DNA of 64,000 nt from an uncultured Lachnospiraceae bacterium. GTDB lineage: Bacteria > Bacillota > Clostridia > Lachnospirales > Lachnospiraceae. The position numbers were made by a program, and so were the translations under genes. Below, in pieces: positions 61,009 through 64,000 of the stretch (position 1 is the first letter of the stretch; each line of letters begins with the position of its first letter). The stretch lies in the NCBI GenBank assembly GCA_902761225.1, contig CACWJQ010000006.1, positions 29,231-93,230 of the forward strand, given 5' to 3'. The notes under the pieces are model-generated. The model saw nothing but the letters and a program-made list of their open reading frames with translations. It was not told the DNA's origin and did not search any database.

Positions 61009-62685
61009 TTATTCTTCCTTCATGTCCTTCTCATCAAACACTTCGCTTAAGGGAGCTCCCGCAGGAACCATGGGGAACACCTTGTCATCCTCAGGGATGA
61101 TGCACTCGATAAGAACGGGGGCCTTTGCTGCGATCGCCTCTTCTATTGCAGGAGCCACTTCCTCCGGAGTGGTGACTCTTATTGCCTTACAGCCGAGACC
61201 TTCAGCAACCTTACAGTAATCTACTTTATCGTTGAGAACGGTCTGTGAATATCTCTTTCCGTAGAAAAGAGTCTGCCACTGTCTGACCATTCCCAGTACA
61301 TGGTTATTAACCACAACTTCGATTATGGGTATATTGTATCTTGAAGCAGTTGCAAGCTCGTTCATGTTCATTCTGAAGCATCCGTCGCCTGCGATATTGA
61401 TGCAGATATCATCGGGTCTTCCGACCTGTGCTCCTATACATGCACCAAGTCCGTATCCCATGGTTCCCAGTCCGCCCGATGACAGGAAAGTTCTGGGCCT
61501 GGAATAGCTGTAATACTGCGCAGCCCACATCTGGTGCTGTCCGACATCGGTGGTTATAACAGCCTTTCCTTCGGTGATACGGTCGATCTCAGATATCACA
61601 TAAGGGCATGAAAGCTTGCTTCCGTCATATCCGAGAGGATACTTTGTCTTAAGCTCCTCGATATGCTGCATCCATTCCGAATGATCCTGCTTGGTGATAA
61701 GAGGATTGAGAGCCTTGAGAGTAAGCTTGAGGTCTCCCACAAGGCTGGCATCGACACGGATGTTCTTATTGATCTCTGCCGCATCAACATCGAGATGTAC
61801 GATCTTGGCATTTTCAGCGAACTTCTTGGGATTACCTATAACTCTGTCGGAGAATCTTGCTCCGAGAGCAACAAGAAGATCACACTCGGTAACACCGAGA
61901 TTTGAAGTCTTGGTTCCGTGCATACCGATCATTCCGGTATAGCGCTTCGAATGTCCGTCAAATGCACCCTTTGCCATAAGAGTATCGCATACGGGAGCAT
62001 CCAGGAGCTCGGCAAGCTCTGCAACCTCAGCGGAAGCATCGGAGATTATCGCACCGCCTCCCACATAGATGAAGGGCTTCTTGGCTTTACAGAGCATCTC
62101 TGCAACCTTAGTAAGATCGTTCTCGGTAAAATGAACTTCTCTTTCGGGTTCAGCAGGATTTACAGGCTCATAGTCGGTAACTGCCGCGGTAACATCCTTG
62201 GTGATATCTACGAGAACGGGACCGGGACGACCGGTCTTGGCAATCTTAAACGCCTTGCGCAGTGTGGGGGCCAGATCATTAACATTCTTGACGATATATC
62301 CATGCTTGGTGATGGGCATGGTCACACCTGCTATATCAACCTCCTGGAATGAATCCTTGCCAAGGGCAGGAAGATTAACATTGGCAGTGATGGCAACGAG
62401 AGGAACGGAATCCATGTATGCTGTAGCGATACCTGTTACAAGGTTGGTTGCTCCGGGACCTGAAGTAGCCATACAGACTCCCACCCTGCCGGTTGCCCTG
62501 GCATATCCGTCTGCCGCATGTGCAGCCCCCTGTTCGTGGCTGGTAAGGACGTGTCTGATCTCATCCTGATGCTTGTAAAGTGCATCATAAATATTGAGTA
62601 TGGTTCCACCGGGATAACCGAAGACAGTATCGACTCCCTGCTCCTTCAGACAAGCTATTACTATTTCTGAACCGTTCATCTCCAT
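61009..62685 (-). CDS. ilvB: Acetolactate synthase, large subunit
   Basis: 558 residues with the TPP-binding motif GDGCFRMNMNELATASRYN, the N-terminal VFGYPGGTILNIYDAL segment with the conserved Glu region HEQGAAHAADGYARATGR, and the FAD region (~200-350). It makes acetolactate from pyruvate for Val/Leu/Ile. It follows ilvD with a 58-nt gap. No ilvN (small subunit) gene is next to it in this window; the following gene is the transpeptidase. Confidence 0.96.
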   Translation of the reverse strand: MEMNGSEIVIACLKEQGVDTVFGYPGGTILNIYDALYKHQDEIRHVLTSHEQGAAHAADGYARATGRVGVCMATSGPGATNLVTGIATAYMDSVPLVAITANVNLPALGKDSFQEVDIAGVTMPITKHGYIVKNVNDLAPTLRKAFKIAKTGRPGPVLVDITKDVTAAVTDYEPVNPAEPEREVHFTENDLTKVAEMLCKAKKPFIYVGGGAIISDASAEVAELAELLDAPVCDTLMAKGAFDGHSKRYTGMIGMHGTKTSNLGVTECDLLVALGARFSDRVIGNPKKFAENAKIVHLDVDAAEINKNIRVDASLVGDLKLTLKALNPLITKQDHSEWMQHIEELKTKYPLGYDGSKLSCPYVISEIDRITEGKAVITTDVGQHQMWAAQYYSYSRPRTFLSSGGLGTMGYGLGACIGAQVGRPDDICINIAGDGCFRMNMNELATASRYNIPIIEVVVNNHVLGMVRQWQTLFYGKRYSQTVLNDKVDYCKVAEGLGCKAIRVTTPEEVAPAIEEAIAAKAPVLIECIIPEDDKVFPMVPAGAPLSEVFDEKDMKEE

Positions 62686-62743
62686 TGCGAAAATCTCCTA
62701 AATCTATATTTACACGATCATAAATCTGTCATTTCACTTACTG

Positions 62744-64000
62744 TCACTTGCGGGGAATCTCAAGAACAGCGCCTCTGTTGCCGCTTGTAACAAGCTCTCT
62801 GTATCTTGCGAGATATCCTGTATTGACCTTGGGCTCTCTGGGAGTCCACTCTTTTCTTCTTGCTTCCATCTCTTCATCGGAAACCTTGACATCAAGCTTT
62901 CTGTTAGGGATATCAATGGAGATGATATCTCCTTCCTTAACAAGAGCAATGGGACCGCCCACAGCAGCTTCAGGTGATACATGTCCGATGGAAGCACCTC
63001 TGGATGCACCGGAGAATCTTCCGTCAGTGATGAGTGCAACCGATGAACCGAGTCCCATTCCTGCGATCGCAGATGTAGGATTGAGCATCTCTCTCATTCC
63101 GGGGCCGCCCTTAGGTCCTTCGTATCTGATGACTACAACATCGCCTGCGACGATCTTGCCGCCCTTGATGGCTGCGATGGCATCCTCTTCACAATCGAAT
63201 ACTCTTGCGGGGCCTTCATGAACAAGCATCTCCGGAACAACAGCGGACTGCTTTACAACACCGGTATCGGGAGCAAGGTTACCCTTGAGTACTGCGATTC
63301 CGCCGGTAGCCATGTAAGGATTGTCGATGGGACGGATAACTTCGGGGTCCTTGTTGACCACGTTCTTTATATTTTCACCGATAGTGGTTCCGTTTGCTGT
63401 CATGCAGTCTTCTTCAATGAGACCCTTTTTGGAGAGCTCATTCATAACCGCATATACACCGCCTGCCTCATTAAGGTCTTCCATATATGTGGGACCTGCA
63501 GGAGCAAGATGGCAGAGATTGGGGGTCTTGGCTGAAAGCTCATTTACCATTTCCATATTAAGCTCTACACCGGCTTCCTTGGCGATAGCGGGAATATGAA
63601 GCATTGTATTTGTGGAGCATCCAAGAGCCATGTCCACTGTAAGGGCATTCTTGAACGCCTTGTCTGTCATGATGTCTCTGGGACGGATATTCTTCTCGAC
63701 AAGCTCCATGATCTTCATACCTGCATGTTTTGCAAGTCTGATACGCTCGGAATATACGGCAGGGATGGTTCCGTTGCCCTTAAGTCCCATACCGATAGCT
63801 TCGGTAAGGCAGTTCATGGAATTAGCGGTATACATACCCGAGCATGATCCGCAGGTAGGACATACCTTCTCTTCGAACTCGGTGAGTTCTTCTCTGGTCA
63901 TATTGCCTGCGGCGAATGTTCCAACTGCTTCGAACATTGAAGAAAGGCTTCTCTTCTTACCGTGTACATGTCCTGCAAGCATAGGGCCGCCTGATACGAA
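62744..64000 (-). CDS. ilvD: Dihydroxy-acid dehydratase, C-terminal part
   Basis: Partial: the frame runs off the right edge, so the N-terminus is missing. Visible are the cluster-binding [16 protein letters not shown] and GGPMLAG segments, the [14 protein letters not shown] motif and [20 protein letters not shown]. It dehydrates dihydroxy-acids to 2-oxo-acids in branched-chain amino acid synthesis. The first ATG inside the window (63982) is internal, since the reading frame is open through to position 64000. Confidence 0.96.
   Translation of the reverse strand, partial: FVSGGPMLAGHVHGKKRSLSSMFEAVGTFAAGNMTREELTEFEEKVCPTCGSCSGMYTANSMNCLTEAIGMGLKGNGTIPAVYSERIRLAKHAGMKIMELVEKNIRPRDIMTDKAFKNALTVDMALGCSTNTMLHIPAIAKEAGVELNMEMVNELSAKTPNLCHLAPAGPTYMEDLNEAGGVYAVMNELSKKGLIEEDCMTANGTTIGENIKNVVNKDPEVIRPIDNPYMATGGIAVLKGNLAPDTGVVKQSAVVPEMLVHEGPARVFDCEEDAIAAIKGGKIVAGDVVVIRYEGPKGGPGMREMLNPTSAIAGMGLGSSVALITDGRFSGASRGASIGHVSPEAAVGGPIALVKEGDIISIDIPNRKLDVKVSDEEMEARRKEWTPREPKVNTGYLARYRELVTSGNRGAVLEIPRK

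Noticed and set aside
4-64000. Phage, transposon or defence island
   Set aside because: No integrase, transposase, capsid, restriction or Cas proteins were seen; gene order and content are core metabolism and housekeeping.

Overview
This window reads as an ordinary core chromosome segment of a low-to-mid GC, strictly anaerobic Gram-positive bacterium, most likely a Lachnospiraceae member (Butyrivibrio / Pseudobutyrivibrio / Roseburia-like). The evidence is an anaerobic class III ribonucleotide reductase, an FprA-type flavodiiron protein, a C-terminally extended TrmD, a DUF1015 gene beside serA/serC, near-consensus sigma-A promoters and strong AGGAGG ribosome binding sites. Almost every gene lies on the minus strand; only two small genes (43608-44102 and 56802-57065) are on the plus strand. 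Genus assignment is inference.

Layout, left to right (transcription mostly runs right to left). 1-5140: partial nrdD with a WYL regulator, a small membrane protein, a membrane-bound MutS-like ATPase and a guanine/hypoxanthine permease. 5181-8984: a nucleoside-salvage run (MTA/SAH-type deaminase, cytidine deaminase, purine nucleoside phosphorylase) led by tyrS. 9101-27370: a long co-directional run of about 18 kb, apparently started by a promoter at 27410-27438. It holds two signal peptidases around rbgA, rnhB, a FliK-like and an FlhB-tail protein, yraN, a response regulator/kinase pair, a PRPP synthetase homologue, a DUF512 radical-SAM protein, der, plsY, gpsA, a kinase-like phosphorelay protein without an ATPase domain, and a MoxR/VWA pair. 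27485-43379: the conserved Firmicutes translation/secretion/lipid block (rplS, trmD, rimM, khpA, rpsP, ffh, ylxM, then ftsY, smc, rnc, acpP, plsX, rpmF), with ilvA, a lipoprotein, an AEC transporter and fprA inserted between ftsY and ylxM.

43500-49100 holds small envelope proteins, topB and an EAL phosphodiesterase. 49195-52125 holds asd, argH and tRNA-Thr(CGU). 52127-55602 holds a branching-enzyme-like protein whose catalytic nucleophile appears lost, and a DUF1015 protein. 55620-56800 is an AT-rich accessory patch with a hypothetical exported protein and an adjoining secreted-protein gene broken (or slipping) at a six-A run. 57169-64000 is amino-acid biosynthesis (serA, serC, ilvB, partial ilvD) plus an L,D-transpeptidase.

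I found no phage, transposon, CRISPR array or defence island, and no clear new multi-gene system. The items most worth a second look are the nucleophile-less GlgB homologue, the hybrid kinase lacking its catalytic domain, the frameshifted secreted gene in the AT-rich patch, the TrmD C-terminal extension, a 6-residue tandem duplication in the threonine deaminase ACT domain, and several boundaries where a terminator hairpin shares bases with the next gene's promoter or start.
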